From NCBI RefSeq assembly GCF_001641125.1, contig NZ_LWLP01000001.1, forward strand, positions 380,156-444,155: a DNA stretch of 64,000 nucleotides, written 5' to 3'. The translations under genes were made by a program, and so were the position numbers. Shown here piece by piece: positions 45,813 through 57,595 of the stretch. Under the pieces are notes generated by a model. It saw only the letters and a list, made by a program, of their open reading frames with translations, did not search any database and had not been told where the DNA came from. Position 1 is the stretch's first letter. Every line of letters starts with the position of its first letter. Source of the DNA: Arthrobacter sp. OY3WO11. Lineage in GTDB: Bacteria; Actinomycetota; Actinomycetes; Actinomycetales; Micrococcaceae.

Positions 45813-47087
45813 GTGGAACACCAAGACGCAGCCCTCCTCCAGTCAATAGCTGCCCTGGCAACGGCGCCCCTGTTGGACATAGCGCACCGGCTGCGCGAGG
45901 CTGCCGCCCCGTACATCACGTCCAGCGCACTGGTGATTTTCACGGAGGACTGCACCGGCCGGCCGCAGAAGAAGGCCGGTGACGAGGCCATCATCAGCCG
46001 GGTGTCCATAGCGGAGCTGGATGCCATCCGGGCAGCGCTCGTGGAAGCGGGCGACGCCGGCCCCTGGCCCGGGGACGCCACGTTCGGCGGCGCCGTGCGC
46101 CCCGTCCTCGCGGTGTCCTCACCGAGCAACGCGCTGCTGGTCCTCTCGGACCCGCAGCCCGTCCCCGCCACTGCCGCCGGGCCGGACTCGCAGTGGATCC
46201 TGCACTACCTCTGGACCCTCGCAGCTGAACGGATCCGCGAAAGGGTGGCTGATGCGCCGCCGTCGTACCTCATCGAATCACGCGCCGCCTCGGCGGAGCG
46301 CCTGCGGGTGACCGCTGAGCTGGTGGACCAGCACTCCACCACCCTCGAAACGATGCTCGCAGCGCTGAGGTCGCCTTCGTTGGGGGACGCCGCGGCCCGG
46401 ACGGCGGCGACGGACGTCGCGGCCAGGGCCTTGGTGGGCCTCCGCACCCTTAGCGACCGCACCACCGACCTCGTGGAGGAACCGGTCGCTTCCGCCTTCC
46501 AGCGCCTCCGCGAGGACCTCCGGCCGCTGATGGGCTTCAGCGGCATCGACGTCCAGTTCATCGAACCGCCGGTGAACGGCCGCGCGCTTCCCGGCGAGGT
46601 GGCGCATGCCGCCAGGGCGATTGTCCGCGGACTGGTCCTCGCCATGGTGGACCAGCAGGGGGTCCGCCGGATCCGCACGCAATGGGACTGTGACGGCGTG
46701 AACCTCCTCATCAACGTGCGCGACGACGGCCCGGGCGAGCTTTCCGCGTCGGCGCCTGCCATGGCGCGCCTGGTCCAGCGTGTTGAAGCGCTCTACGGGA
46801 GCATGGGCGTGGACGTGATGCCCGGCTGGGGCGCCGACGTGGCCGTGGCAATTCCGCTGGACCCGCCCGCCCGGCCGCTGGCCGACGTCGCCCAGTGGAA
46901 CCTGGGGGAGCGCGAGGTGGAGGTCCTCCAGCTGCTGGCCGCCGGCCAGCGGAACCGGGGGATTGCCGCGAAACTCCACATCAGCGAGAACACCGTGAAG
47001 TTCCACCTGCGCAACCTCTACCGGAAGATCGGCGCATCCTCGCGCACTGAGGCGATGGCGCTCGCCCACAGCAACGGCCTGCGCTGA
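45813..47087 (+). CDS. LuxR-type regulator with ATPase-like sensor domain
   Basis: About 424 residues from GTG 45813; a GTG at 45780 is also in frame and cannot be excluded. The C-terminal 65 residues are a LuxR HTH (LGEREVEVLQLLAAGQRNRG, HISENTVKFHLRNLYRKIGA). Before it is a region resembling a histidine-kinase ATPase domain (LLINVRDDGPGELS), and residues 10-150 look like a GAF-type sensor. Kinase-like and DNA-binding parts are thus in one protein, with no separate receiver. It is divergent from hxlBA and probably controls it, perhaps in response to formaldehyde. Confidence 0.82.
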   Translation: MEHQDAALLQSIAALATAPLLDIAHRLREAAAPYITSSALVIFTEDCTGRPQKKAGDEAIISRVSIAELDAIRAALVEAGDAGPWPGDATFGGAVRPVLAVSSPSNALLVLSDPQPVPATAAGPDSQWILHYLWTLAAERIRERVADAPPSYLIESRAASAERLRVTAELVDQHSTTLETMLAALRSPSLGDAAARTAATDVAARALVGLRTLSDRTTDLVEEPVASAFQRLREDLRPLMGFSGIDVQFIEPPVNGRALPGEVAHAARAIVRGLVLAMVDQQGVRRIRTQWDCDGVNLLINVRDDGPGELSASAPAMARLVQRVEALYGSMGVDVMPGWGADVAVAIPLDPPARPLADVAQWNLGEREVEVLQLLAAGQRNRGIAAKLHISENTVKFHLRNLYRKIGASSRTEAMALAHSNGLR

Positions 47088-47154
47088 TTTCATCAGCCGG
47101 TGATTTCGGGCGACGCTGATTTCACGCGGCGCTTGCTACTTGAGAGTATTAGTC

Positions 47155-47961
47155 ATGGCTTCGAACAATGAGCGCGAACCCGACGTCGATGGTGAAGCGG
47201 GCCACGGCGGCGTCCAGTCCGTGGACCGTGCCCTCGCGGTCCTTGAGATCCTGGCACGGGACGGCCACGCCGGCGTGAGCGACATTGCCGAGGAAATGGG
47301 CATCCACAAATCCACTGTTTCGCGGCTGCTCGGCTCACTGGTGAGCCGGGAAATGGTCCACCAGAACAGTGAGCGCGGCAAGTACCAGCTGGGCTTCGGC
47401 ATCCTCCGGCTGGCAAGCTCGATCCCCGGGCGCCTGAGCCTGGTGCGGGAGGCCCGTCCGGTCATGGAGGCCCTGGCGGACCAGTTCAAGGAGACGGTGA
47501 ACCTTGCCGTGCTGCGCTCCAATTACGCGGTGAATGTAGACCAGGCGATGGGGCCCTCAACGCTGGCCACGTATGACTGGGTGGGCAGCCTGACCCCGCT
47601 GCACGCCACGTCCAGCGGCAAAGTCCTGTTGGCGGCACTTTCCGCGGATGACCGGGACCGGATCCTGAAGGAGACGGGGCTGCCGGCTCGGACCCCCCGC
47701 ACCATCACCAACCGCAAAGAGCTTGAAACCGAGCTGATCACCGTATCCCGGGACGGCTATGCCGTGACCCGGGAGGAATTCGAAATCGGAATCAACTCGA
47801 TGTCCGTGCCGGTGTACAGCCACCTGGGAACGGTCATTGGCGCCATCAGCATCTCCGGCCCGGCCTTCCGCTTCGATCCGGAGATGGAGCCGGGGCTGGC
47901 AGCGGGCCTCAAGGAGGCAGGCCTGCAGGTGAGCGCCAAGATGGGCTACACCCGACGATAA
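47155..47961 (+). CDS. IclR family transcriptional regulator
   Basis: 268 residues from ATG 47155. Winged helix: VQSVDRALAVLEILARDGHA and MGIHKSTVSRLLGSLVSREM. The effector domain follows (TPLHATSSGKVLLAALS; GYAVTREEFEIGINSMSVPV; IGAISISGPAFRF). It lies between the LuxR-type gene and the betaine-demethylation cluster. IclR proteins often govern aromatic or C1/betaine catabolism, so either neighbour could be its target. Confidence 0.9.
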   Translation: MASNNEREPDVDGEAGHGGVQSVDRALAVLEILARDGHAGVSDIAEEMGIHKSTVSRLLGSLVSREMVHQNSERGKYQLGFGILRLASSIPGRLSLVREARPVMEALADQFKETVNLAVLRSNYAVNVDQAMGPSTLATYDWVGSLTPLHATSSGKVLLAALSADDRDRILKETGLPARTPRTITNRKELETELITVSRDGYAVTREEFEIGINSMSVPVYSHLGTVIGAISISGPAFRFDPEMEPGLAAGLKEAGLQVSAKMGYTRR

Positions 47962-48002
47962 TCCGCCGGGGTCTCCGCCTTGGTCCGTAGGGAGGATAAG
48001 GA

Positions 48003-48038
48003 CGCTGCCGAAAGCCACGACACCGCGCGCCGGCAGCG
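48003..48038. terminator. Hairpin between convergent IclR and LysR genes
   Basis: Arms CGCTGCCG (48003-48010) and CGGCAGCG (48031-48038) around 20 bases, between stops at 47961 and 48040. It is placed as a shared terminator. Confidence 0.5.
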
Positions 48039-48039
48039 C

Positions 48040-48972
48040 TCAGAGATCCTCTTCGAGGCGGGCGGTAAGGATCCGGTTGGCGTTAACCTGCAGGATGCGG
48101 AGCGACTCCTGGATCAGCGGTGAGGCGATGCTGCCCCTGCGCACCGCGGCGACAATACGGCGCGTGGGTTTCGCCCTGCCGGTGATGCGTAGCCGGACCA
48201 CGTTTTCGGCACCATGCAAAGGTGCCAGCCGGGGCAGCAGGCCGACGCCCAGCCCCGCACCCACGAATGCGATGTGGGTTTCCCATTCAACGGCTTCATG
48301 GGCAATCCGAGGCGTCACCCCGACCGCCGTGAACGCCGCGGTGAAGAGGGAATGGTAGGCGGAACCGGCGGCCTCCGTGATCCAGGGTTCCGATGCCAGC
48401 TCTTCAAGAGTCGCTGTTTCCCGTGATGCCAGCGGATGGTCACCGGGAATGATCACGTCCAGTGGATCGTCGAGCAGCACTTTCTGCTCGAACCGCGGGT
48501 CGTCCTCACCATAACTGTCGGACTGCATGGCAACAATGACCGCCAGGTCGATTCGTTCCGCAATCAACAAGTCGAAGCAGCGGGCCGGTTCGGCCTCAAG
48601 AACCTGCACCTCCAGCGAAGGGTGTGTTGAGCGCAGGGTGGCGGCCAGCGGCGCGAGCAAGTGGGCAGCTGCAGAGGAGAATCCGCCGAGGCCAAAATGG
48701 GCCTGCATCTGATCGCCGGCCTCCATGGCCGCGGCGCGCAGGCTCTCCCACTGGGCAATGAGGGGATCAGAGCCCGCCACGAGAAAACGTCCCGTGGCGG
48801 TAAGCCGGATACCCCGGCCATCTTTCGTCAGCAGCTGCATTCCAAGCACGCGCTGGAGCTCCCGCAACTGCGCGGAGACGGCGGAGGGGGAATAGCCCGT
48901 GAGCTCCGCAGTCGCGCCTATGGTGCCACACCGGGCGAATACGCGGAGCGTGATGAGTCGCGCATCGATCAT
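48040..48972 (-). CDS. LysR family transcriptional regulator
   Basis: 310 residues from ATG 48972. N-terminal HTH (LRVFARCGTIGATAELTGYS, PSAVSAQLRELQRVLGMQLL) and a type 2 periplasmic-fold effector domain (LSVIVAM-like AVIVAMQSDS; AFVGAGLGVGLLPRLAPLHG). It is divergent from gbcA-gbcB, the usual arrangement for a LysR activator of the adjacent operon, so betaine or dimethylglycine is a plausible effector. In pseudomonads this role is played by an AraC-type protein, so the regulator class differs here. Confidence 0.9.
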   Translation of the reverse strand: MIDARLITLRVFARCGTIGATAELTGYSPSAVSAQLRELQRVLGMQLLTKDGRGIRLTATGRFLVAGSDPLIAQWESLRAAAMEAGDQMQAHFGLGGFSSAAAHLLAPLAATLRSTHPSLEVQVLEAEPARCFDLLIAERIDLAVIVAMQSDSYGEDDPRFEQKVLLDDPLDVIIPGDHPLASRETATLEELASEPWITEAAGSAYHSLFTAAFTAVGVTPRIAHEAVEWETHIAFVGAGLGVGLLPRLAPLHGAENVVRLRITGRAKPTRRIVAAVRRGSIASPLIQESLRILQVNANRILTARLEEDL

Positions 48973-49023
48973 GCACCTATTCTGCACGGTAATCTTCAAA
49001 ATTTTGCGCTTTTCTTGCAGTGC

Positions 49024-49046
49024 TTGTGACCCTAATCTCATCACAA
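49024..49046. promoter_or_regulatory. Inverted repeat TTGTGA-N11-TCACAA upstream of gbcA
   Basis: Six-base arms at 49024-49029 and 49041-49046 in the 160-bp divergent LysR/gbcA region, about 87 bp before the gbcA start. It is a candidate activator site for the LysR protein. Confidence 0.4.
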
Positions 49047-49132
49047 CAAGTTCTTCGACCACTACTGCTACCAACCGCGCACCCGTGGTCACCACGCAAC
49101 ACCCTCTACCCATGCCTCCCGGGAGGAAACCC

Positions 49133-50437
49133 ATGACTGCTTCAGTGAACGTGCCCCTCAATTCACGCGGAAAAATCGCTGCATCATTGCCTGCCGAGCA
49201 GCTGGCCGAAATCACCGCGTTGTTTGAGTTCCGGCGCACCGGCTACTCCCTCGATGCTCCCTTCTACACCGATGCTTCGATCTTCAAGGTCGACATGGAG
49301 GCCATTTTCGGCCAACACTGGATCTTTGCAGCCAGCACCGCCGAGCTGCCGGAGCCGGGCGACTACGTCACCGTCGACTACGGTCCCTACTCCCTGATTG
49401 TGCTGCGCAACGACGACGGCGGCGTGAACGTCCTGCACAACGTATGCCGCCACCGCGGCGCCCGCGTCCTGACCGAAGCTGCCGGGTCAACCGGAAACCT
49501 GGTCTGCGGCTACCACTCCTGGACCTACTCGCCAGAGGGCAATTTGATCCATGCCTCCGCGCCGGGGGAAACGAAGTTCGACAAGAGCTGCTTCGGCCTC
49601 AAGCGCGCCCACGGCCGCGAGGTCGCCGGACTCATCTTCGTCTGCATTGCGGATGAACCGCCAGCGGACTTCGACGAAACCGCGAAGATCTTCGAGCCCT
49701 ACCTGGCGCCCCACGATCTCTCGAAGACAAAAATCGCCTACCAGCAGAACATCATCGAAGAGGGCAACTGGAAGCTCGTCATGGAGAACAACCGTGAGTG
49801 CTACCACTGTGACGGCCACCCCGAACTCGCCTGCTCCCTCTTTCCCACCTGGGGCCTGACGGAGGGTCTGATCCCCACCCACCTTGAGGAAGTGTGGGAC
49901 CGGAACAAGGAAGCCCAGTCCTCCCTCGAGGAGCGGTGCCGCCGCTATGGCCTTCCCTATGAGGTGGTCGAGCAGCTTGACACGCGCATTGCGGGAATCC
50001 GCATCTCACGGGAATCACTCGATGGAGAGGGCGAATCGTTCTCCGCCGACGGGCGCAGGCTTTCCAAGAAGCTGCTCGGCGACTTGCCCGACTTCCGCCT
50101 TGGCCGCTGCTCCATGCACCTGCAGCCCAACAGCTGGTTCCATTTTTTGGGCGACCACGTCATCACGTTCGGTGTGTTCCCCATCAACGAACACCAGAGC
50201 CTCGTACGCACCACCTGGCTGGTGGCTGACGACGCCGTGGAAGGCGTCGACTACGACCTGGAGAAGCTCACCTACACCTGGAAGCAAACGAACCTGCAGG
50301 ACAAGGCGTTCGTAGAGCTCTGCCAGCAGGGTGCCGGCAGCCCCGCCTACGAGCCCGGTCCCTACATGAAGAGCGAATACCAGGTCGAGGCATTCATCAA
50401 CTGGTACGTGCAGCGCGTGCAGGAGCACTTGGCATGA
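49133..50437 (+). CDS. gbcA: Glycine betaine demethylase oxygenase subunit (Rieske)
   Basis: 434 residues from ATG 49133, with GGGAGG six bases upstream. The Rieske cluster ligands are Cys105/His107 (CRHRGARV) and Cys125/His128 (CGYHSWTY). Mononuclear iron ligands lie in NNRECYHCDGHPEL (Glu222, His225, His229). The overall sequence follows the betaine/stachydrine demethylase group. The reaction removes one N-methyl of glycine betaine as formaldehyde, giving dimethylglycine. The downstream BCCT transporter and dimethylglycine oxidase make betaine the best substrate call; stachydrine or carnitine-type substrates remain possible. Confidence 0.9.
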   Translation: MTASVNVPLNSRGKIAASLPAEQLAEITALFEFRRTGYSLDAPFYTDASIFKVDMEAIFGQHWIFAASTAELPEPGDYVTVDYGPYSLIVLRNDDGGVNVLHNVCRHRGARVLTEAAGSTGNLVCGYHSWTYSPEGNLIHASAPGETKFDKSCFGLKRAHGREVAGLIFVCIADEPPADFDETAKIFEPYLAPHDLSKTKIAYQQNIIEEGNWKLVMENNRECYHCDGHPELACSLFPTWGLTEGLIPTHLEEVWDRNKEAQSSLEERCRRYGLPYEVVEQLDTRIAGIRISRESLDGEGESFSADGRRLSKKLLGDLPDFRLGRCSMHLQPNSWFHFLGDHVITFGVFPINEHQSLVRTTWLVADDAVEGVDYDLEKLTYTWKQTNLQDKAFVELCQQGAGSPAYEPGPYMKSEYQVEAFINWYVQRVQEHLA

Positions 50438-51849
50438 TTGAACTCCTGACTGAAACGGCAATCCAGGAACCACAGCGCATTCGGGGTCTAGAGATGCCGT
50501 GGAACAGGGTGATGGGAAGCACCGAGACGCCCGCCCGGGCAGCCCGTGCATTGGGCCCATGGCATCCGCAGGAGTTCATGGCCGAATGCGTCGAGACGGT
50601 TCCCGAGGCCGGCGGCATGATGACCTTCGTGTTCCGCCGCTGTGACGGTGCGCCCCTGGCGTTCCGTGCGGGCCAGTACGTGAACGTCGCATTTCCCGTG
50701 AATGGCGAGGACCAGGAACCGGCGGACCGCAGCTACTCGCTGTCCAGTTCGCCCACCCAGCCGTGGACCTTCAGCATCACCGTCAAGTGTGACCCCACAG
50801 GGCTGGTCTCGCCATGGGTGCACGAGAACGTCAAACCCGGCACAATTCTTGAAATGCTGGGACCGGTGGGAGCATTCCACCTGCCCGATGCCGACCGGCG
50901 GGCACGCTATCTCTTGCTTGCCGCCGGCGCAGGCATCACTCCCATCATGTCCATGGTGCGGACAATCCACTCCCTGCCCGGACACGCCGATGTTGTGGTG
51001 CTCTACCACGGCTCGGATGCCGGCGGCTTTGCCTTCCACCGGGAATTGGCTTACATCGCCTCCGTGGACTCACGCGTCAAGGTTTACTACTCCCTGGGCG
51101 ACCGCAGGTTACCGGAGGGGTGGGAAGGACTCAGCGGAAGGCTGACGGCGGCCATGCTCGAGGAGGTGGCCCCGGACGCCAACGGCCGCCAGGTGTACGC
51201 GTGTGGTCCTGAGGGTTACCTGAACACCGCCACCGAGCTCCTCAAAAAAGTCGGTGTCGACGACACTTCCATCTACATGGAGTTCTTCTCGGGAGACCGC
51301 CAGATGCTCCTTGAATACCAGGCGGAGGTGGCACTTGCAGCCGACGTCGCGGAGGAGATCGCGGAGGAAATCGCCGAATCCGCCGAGGACTACTTTGAAA
51401 GCCAGCCAGCCGCGTTCGGCCTCTACGAGCCTGGTTACGACGCCGACGGAACCCTGCAGGCCTCGGGGCTGACGCTGGAAATCGTCGAACCGGAGGGGCC
51501 CGGTTCCGACCCCTCCGCCGACAGCCCCGGCGGGGAGCCGGAAGCCGGTTCCCCTGATGCCTCGAGCTTCGACACGGTGGGAACAGGCAGCCTCACCATG
51601 TCCTTCATGCGTACCGGCATCAATGTGCGGATCGACCCCACCGAGCGCATCCTCGAGGTGGCCCAGCGTGCCGGCGTCAGGATTGGCGCGAACTGCAAGG
51701 AAGGCATGTGCGGCTCCTGTAAGGTCGTCAAGCTTTCAGGGGATGTCGAGATGAACCACCAGGGCGGGATCCGGGCACGGGAAATCTCTGCAGGCAAGTT
51801 CCTGCCCTGCTGCTCCACCGCGCAGACGGACCTGGTGATCGATGCCTGA
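50434..51849 (+). CDS. gbcB: Glycine betaine demethylase reductase subunit
   Basis: 471 residues, overlapping gbcA by four bases (ATGA). Order: FAD-binding domain (RSYSLSSSP), NAD-binding domain (AAGAGITPIMSM, YACGPEGYL), and C-terminal plant-type 2Fe-2S ferredoxin (ANCKEGMCGSCKVV, with the last ligand in PCCS). It passes electrons from NAD(P)H to the GbcA Rieske centre. Between the NAD and ferredoxin domains is an unusually long acidic, low-complexity linker of about 95 residues (roughly 290-385). Confidence 0.92.
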   Translation: MIELLTETAIQEPQRIRGLEMPWNRVMGSTETPARAARALGPWHPQEFMAECVETVPEAGGMMTFVFRRCDGAPLAFRAGQYVNVAFPVNGEDQEPADRSYSLSSSPTQPWTFSITVKCDPTGLVSPWVHENVKPGTILEMLGPVGAFHLPDADRRARYLLLAAGAGITPIMSMVRTIHSLPGHADVVVLYHGSDAGGFAFHRELAYIASVDSRVKVYYSLGDRRLPEGWEGLSGRLTAAMLEEVAPDANGRQVYACGPEGYLNTATELLKKVGVDDTSIYMEFFSGDRQMLLEYQAEVALAADVAEEIAEEIAESAEDYFESQPAAFGLYEPGYDADGTLQASGLTLEIVEPEGPGSDPSADSPGGEPEAGSPDASSFDTVGTGSLTMSFMRTGINVRIDPTERILEVAQRAGVRIGANCKEGMCGSCKVVKLSGDVEMNHQGGIRAREISAGKFLPCCSTAQTDLVIDA

Positions 51850-51931
51850 CCCCGTTCCGGGACCACTGTCAAGGTGCAGCCGAAAACCCTGAAATAGGGC
51901 TTAAGAAATCGAAAAGACCTTGACACGCGGT

Positions 51932-51947
51932 TGTGGCCCGCGCCACG
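51932..51947. promoter_or_regulatory. Inverted repeat TGTGGC-N4-GCCACG upstream of BCCT gene
   Basis: Nearly the same as the repeat at 22638-22653 in the NCS1/PucR region. It lies about 155 bp before the BCCT start, just after a TTGACA that could be a -35 box (51920-51925). The rest of 51850-52100 shows no gene. Confidence 0.45.
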
Positions 51948-52100
51948 CTGTTGCTTATTACGAGACGCGTTGATCCTTGCGGAACAACCGACCCGCTAAG
52001 AACCAAATTCTGCTCACTGAATGCCAAGAAGCTCGACCTTCCGACCGGCCTGGGGACGCCGGAGTACAACGCCCAATGAATTCAAACCAAAGGACCTGCC

Positions 52101-54023
52101 ATGGCTTTGAACAGCGACATCCGCCCGGATGCCCAAACCCCTCTTGAGCTTAAGGATCCCCAACCCATTCCTGCACCGGAGAACTCTCCGTCCGCCCATG
52201 ATTCACACGTCGCGGAGGACACCCAGCAGATCATGCAGGAACTCCGCCAGACCAAGGCCGAGCAGGCTGTCGCGGAGCGGCGGAACCGTAAGCTCACCCT
52301 CGACAAGGCGACCTTCGGCATCACCGGCATCCTGGCCCTGGCGTTTGTGGCCTGGGGCTTCCTGGGCCGGGACAGCCTGGCCGCAACCTCCACGCTGGCC
52401 CTTGACTGGGTGATGGAATACACCGGCTGGCTCTTTATGGTCCTAGCCTCGCTGTTCGTCGTTTTTGTCCTCTGGCTGGCCCTCGGAAAATGGGGCAACA
52501 TCCCGCTGGGCAAGGACGGGGAACGGCCCGAGTTCCGGACGGTCTCATGGATCGCCATGATGTTCGCCGCCGGCATGGGCATCGGCCTGATGTTCTACGG
52601 CGTGGCCGAGCCGCTGTACCACTACATCGCACCACCGCCGGGCACCGTGGACGGTCGGACGCCCGCTGCCATCCAGACGGCCATGGCCACCTCCATCTTC
52701 CACTGGACCCTGCATCCCTGGGCGATGTACGCCGTCGTCGGAATCGCTATGGCCTACGGCACGTACCGCCTGGGGCGCCGGCAACTGATCTCCGCGGCCT
52801 TTACGTCCCTGTTCGGCATCAGGACGGTGGAAGGGCCGGTAGGAAAGTTCATCAACATCCTGGCAATCTTTGCCACGCTGTTCGGTACGGCGGCCTCCCT
52901 GGGACTCGGCGCCCTGCAGATCGGCAGCGGGCTGAGCTCAAACGGCTGGATGGGCGAGGTGGGTACGCCCGTGCTCGTGGCCATTGTCGCCGTCCTGACC
53001 GCCTGCTTTGTGGCCTCAGCAGTGTCCGGCATCAGCCGCGGCATCCAGTGGCTGTCCAATATCAACATGGTCCTGGCCGTGGTCCTGGCGCTCATCGTCT
53101 TCATCGCCGGCCCCACGCTCTTCATCCTCAACCTCATCCCGGCCGCGGTGGGCGACTACGCCAGGGACCTGGCCGAGATGGCGTCCCGAACCGAGGCCGT
53201 GGGGGACGAGGCCCTGCGCACCTGGATGTCCGGCTGGACCATCTTCTACTGGGCATGGTGGGTGTCCTGGACGCCTTTCGTAGGCATGTTCATCGCCCGG
53301 ATCAGCCGCGGCCGCACCATACGCCAGTTCGTCACCGGCGTCCTGCTGGTCCCCAGCGTTGTCAGTGTCATCTGGTTCGGCATCTTCGGCGGTGCCGCGT
53401 TCAAGGTCCAGGAGAAAGCGGACCAGGCGAACCAGCCTGGGCTGGTGGCCATGACTGACGGAGCACCGTCCATCGACTTCGACGGAGCACTGTTCGACCT
53501 CGTCAACAACCTGGCCATGCCGGGCTGGCTGACCGGAGCAGTCATTGTCCTGGCCATGGTTTTGGTGGGAATCTTCTTTGTCACCGGCGCCGACTCGGCG
53601 TCCCTGGTGATGTCCTCCCTGAGCTCCAACGGTTCTGCCGAACCAAAACGTGGGCTGGTCATATTCTGGGGCCTGCTCACCGGCGCCGTGGCGGCAGTGA
53701 TGCTGCTCGCCGGAGGCGACAAGCCCTCGGAGGCGCTGTCCGGCCTCCAGCGCATCACCATCGTGGCAGCCCTGCCGTTCGTGCTGGTCATGCTGCTGCT
53801 CTGCTTCGCCCTGGTGAAGGACCTGCGCCGGGATCCGCTGTCCCTGCGGCGGCGGCTGGCTGACTCAGTGGTGGAGCGCGCCATCCGGACCGGCGTGGAC
53901 CAGCACGGCGGCGTCCAGTTCGATCTCGTTACCAAGCATCAATGTGATCAGCACTGTTCGGACGACGGCGCCTGCGCCGCTTCCCCGGCTGACACCCAAG
54001 TTCCCGCAAAGAACCAGGAGTAG
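52101..54023 (+). CDS. BCCT family glycine betaine/choline transporter
   Basis: 640 residues, about 12 membrane segments. The family glycine motif is GMGIGLMFYGVAEPLYHY, and the Trp-rich helix reads GWTIFYWAWWVSWTPFVG. The aromatic residues there form the trimethylammonium cage. An N-terminal 75-residue polar cytoplasmic region and a C-terminal tail with several His and Cys (KHQCDQHCSDDGAC) flank the membrane part. It is followed at four bases by purU, so uptake and catabolism are co-expressed. Confidence 0.94.
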   Translation: MALNSDIRPDAQTPLELKDPQPIPAPENSPSAHDSHVAEDTQQIMQELRQTKAEQAVAERRNRKLTLDKATFGITGILALAFVAWGFLGRDSLAATSTLALDWVMEYTGWLFMVLASLFVVFVLWLALGKWGNIPLGKDGERPEFRTVSWIAMMFAAGMGIGLMFYGVAEPLYHYIAPPPGTVDGRTPAAIQTAMATSIFHWTLHPWAMYAVVGIAMAYGTYRLGRRQLISAAFTSLFGIRTVEGPVGKFINILAIFATLFGTAASLGLGALQIGSGLSSNGWMGEVGTPVLVAIVAVLTACFVASAVSGISRGIQWLSNINMVLAVVLALIVFIAGPTLFILNLIPAAVGDYARDLAEMASRTEAVGDEALRTWMSGWTIFYWAWWVSWTPFVGMFIARISRGRTIRQFVTGVLLVPSVVSVIWFGIFGGAAFKVQEKADQANQPGLVAMTDGAPSIDFDGALFDLVNNLAMPGWLTGAVIVLAMVLVGIFFVTGADSASLVMSSLSSNGSAEPKRGLVIFWGLLTGAVAAVMLLAGGDKPSEALSGLQRITIVAALPFVLVMLLLCFALVKDLRRDPLSLRRRLADSVVERAIRTGVDQHGGVQFDLVTKHQCDQHCSDDGACAASPADTQVPAKNQE

Positions 54024-54026
54024 ACC

Positions 54027-57487
<3,461 letters not shown>

Positions 57488-57504
57488 TCCGGAACCTGTC
57501 GTCA

Positions 57505-57539
57505 AAACCGGGGGTCGCCGAACAGGCGGCCCCCGGTTT
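57505..57539 (+). terminator. Hairpin terminator after dimethylglycine oxidase
   Basis: Arms AAACCGGGGGTCGCC and GGCGGCCCCCGGTTT around GAACA, with one G-T pair, 17 bp after the stop. The downstream arm ends in TTTC. Strong intrinsic-type hairpin closing the betaine operon. Confidence 0.85.
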
Positions 57540-57595
57540 CCGTGTGCCGGCTCGGTTCCCGCCTCAATGTCACACCCCCTTGCCATGATGGGTTT

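Noticed and set aside
57542..57595. Longer N-terminus of the DUF222/HNH protein
   Set aside because: It would run back towards the terminator of the preceding operon, and ATG 57596 begins the normal family sequence.
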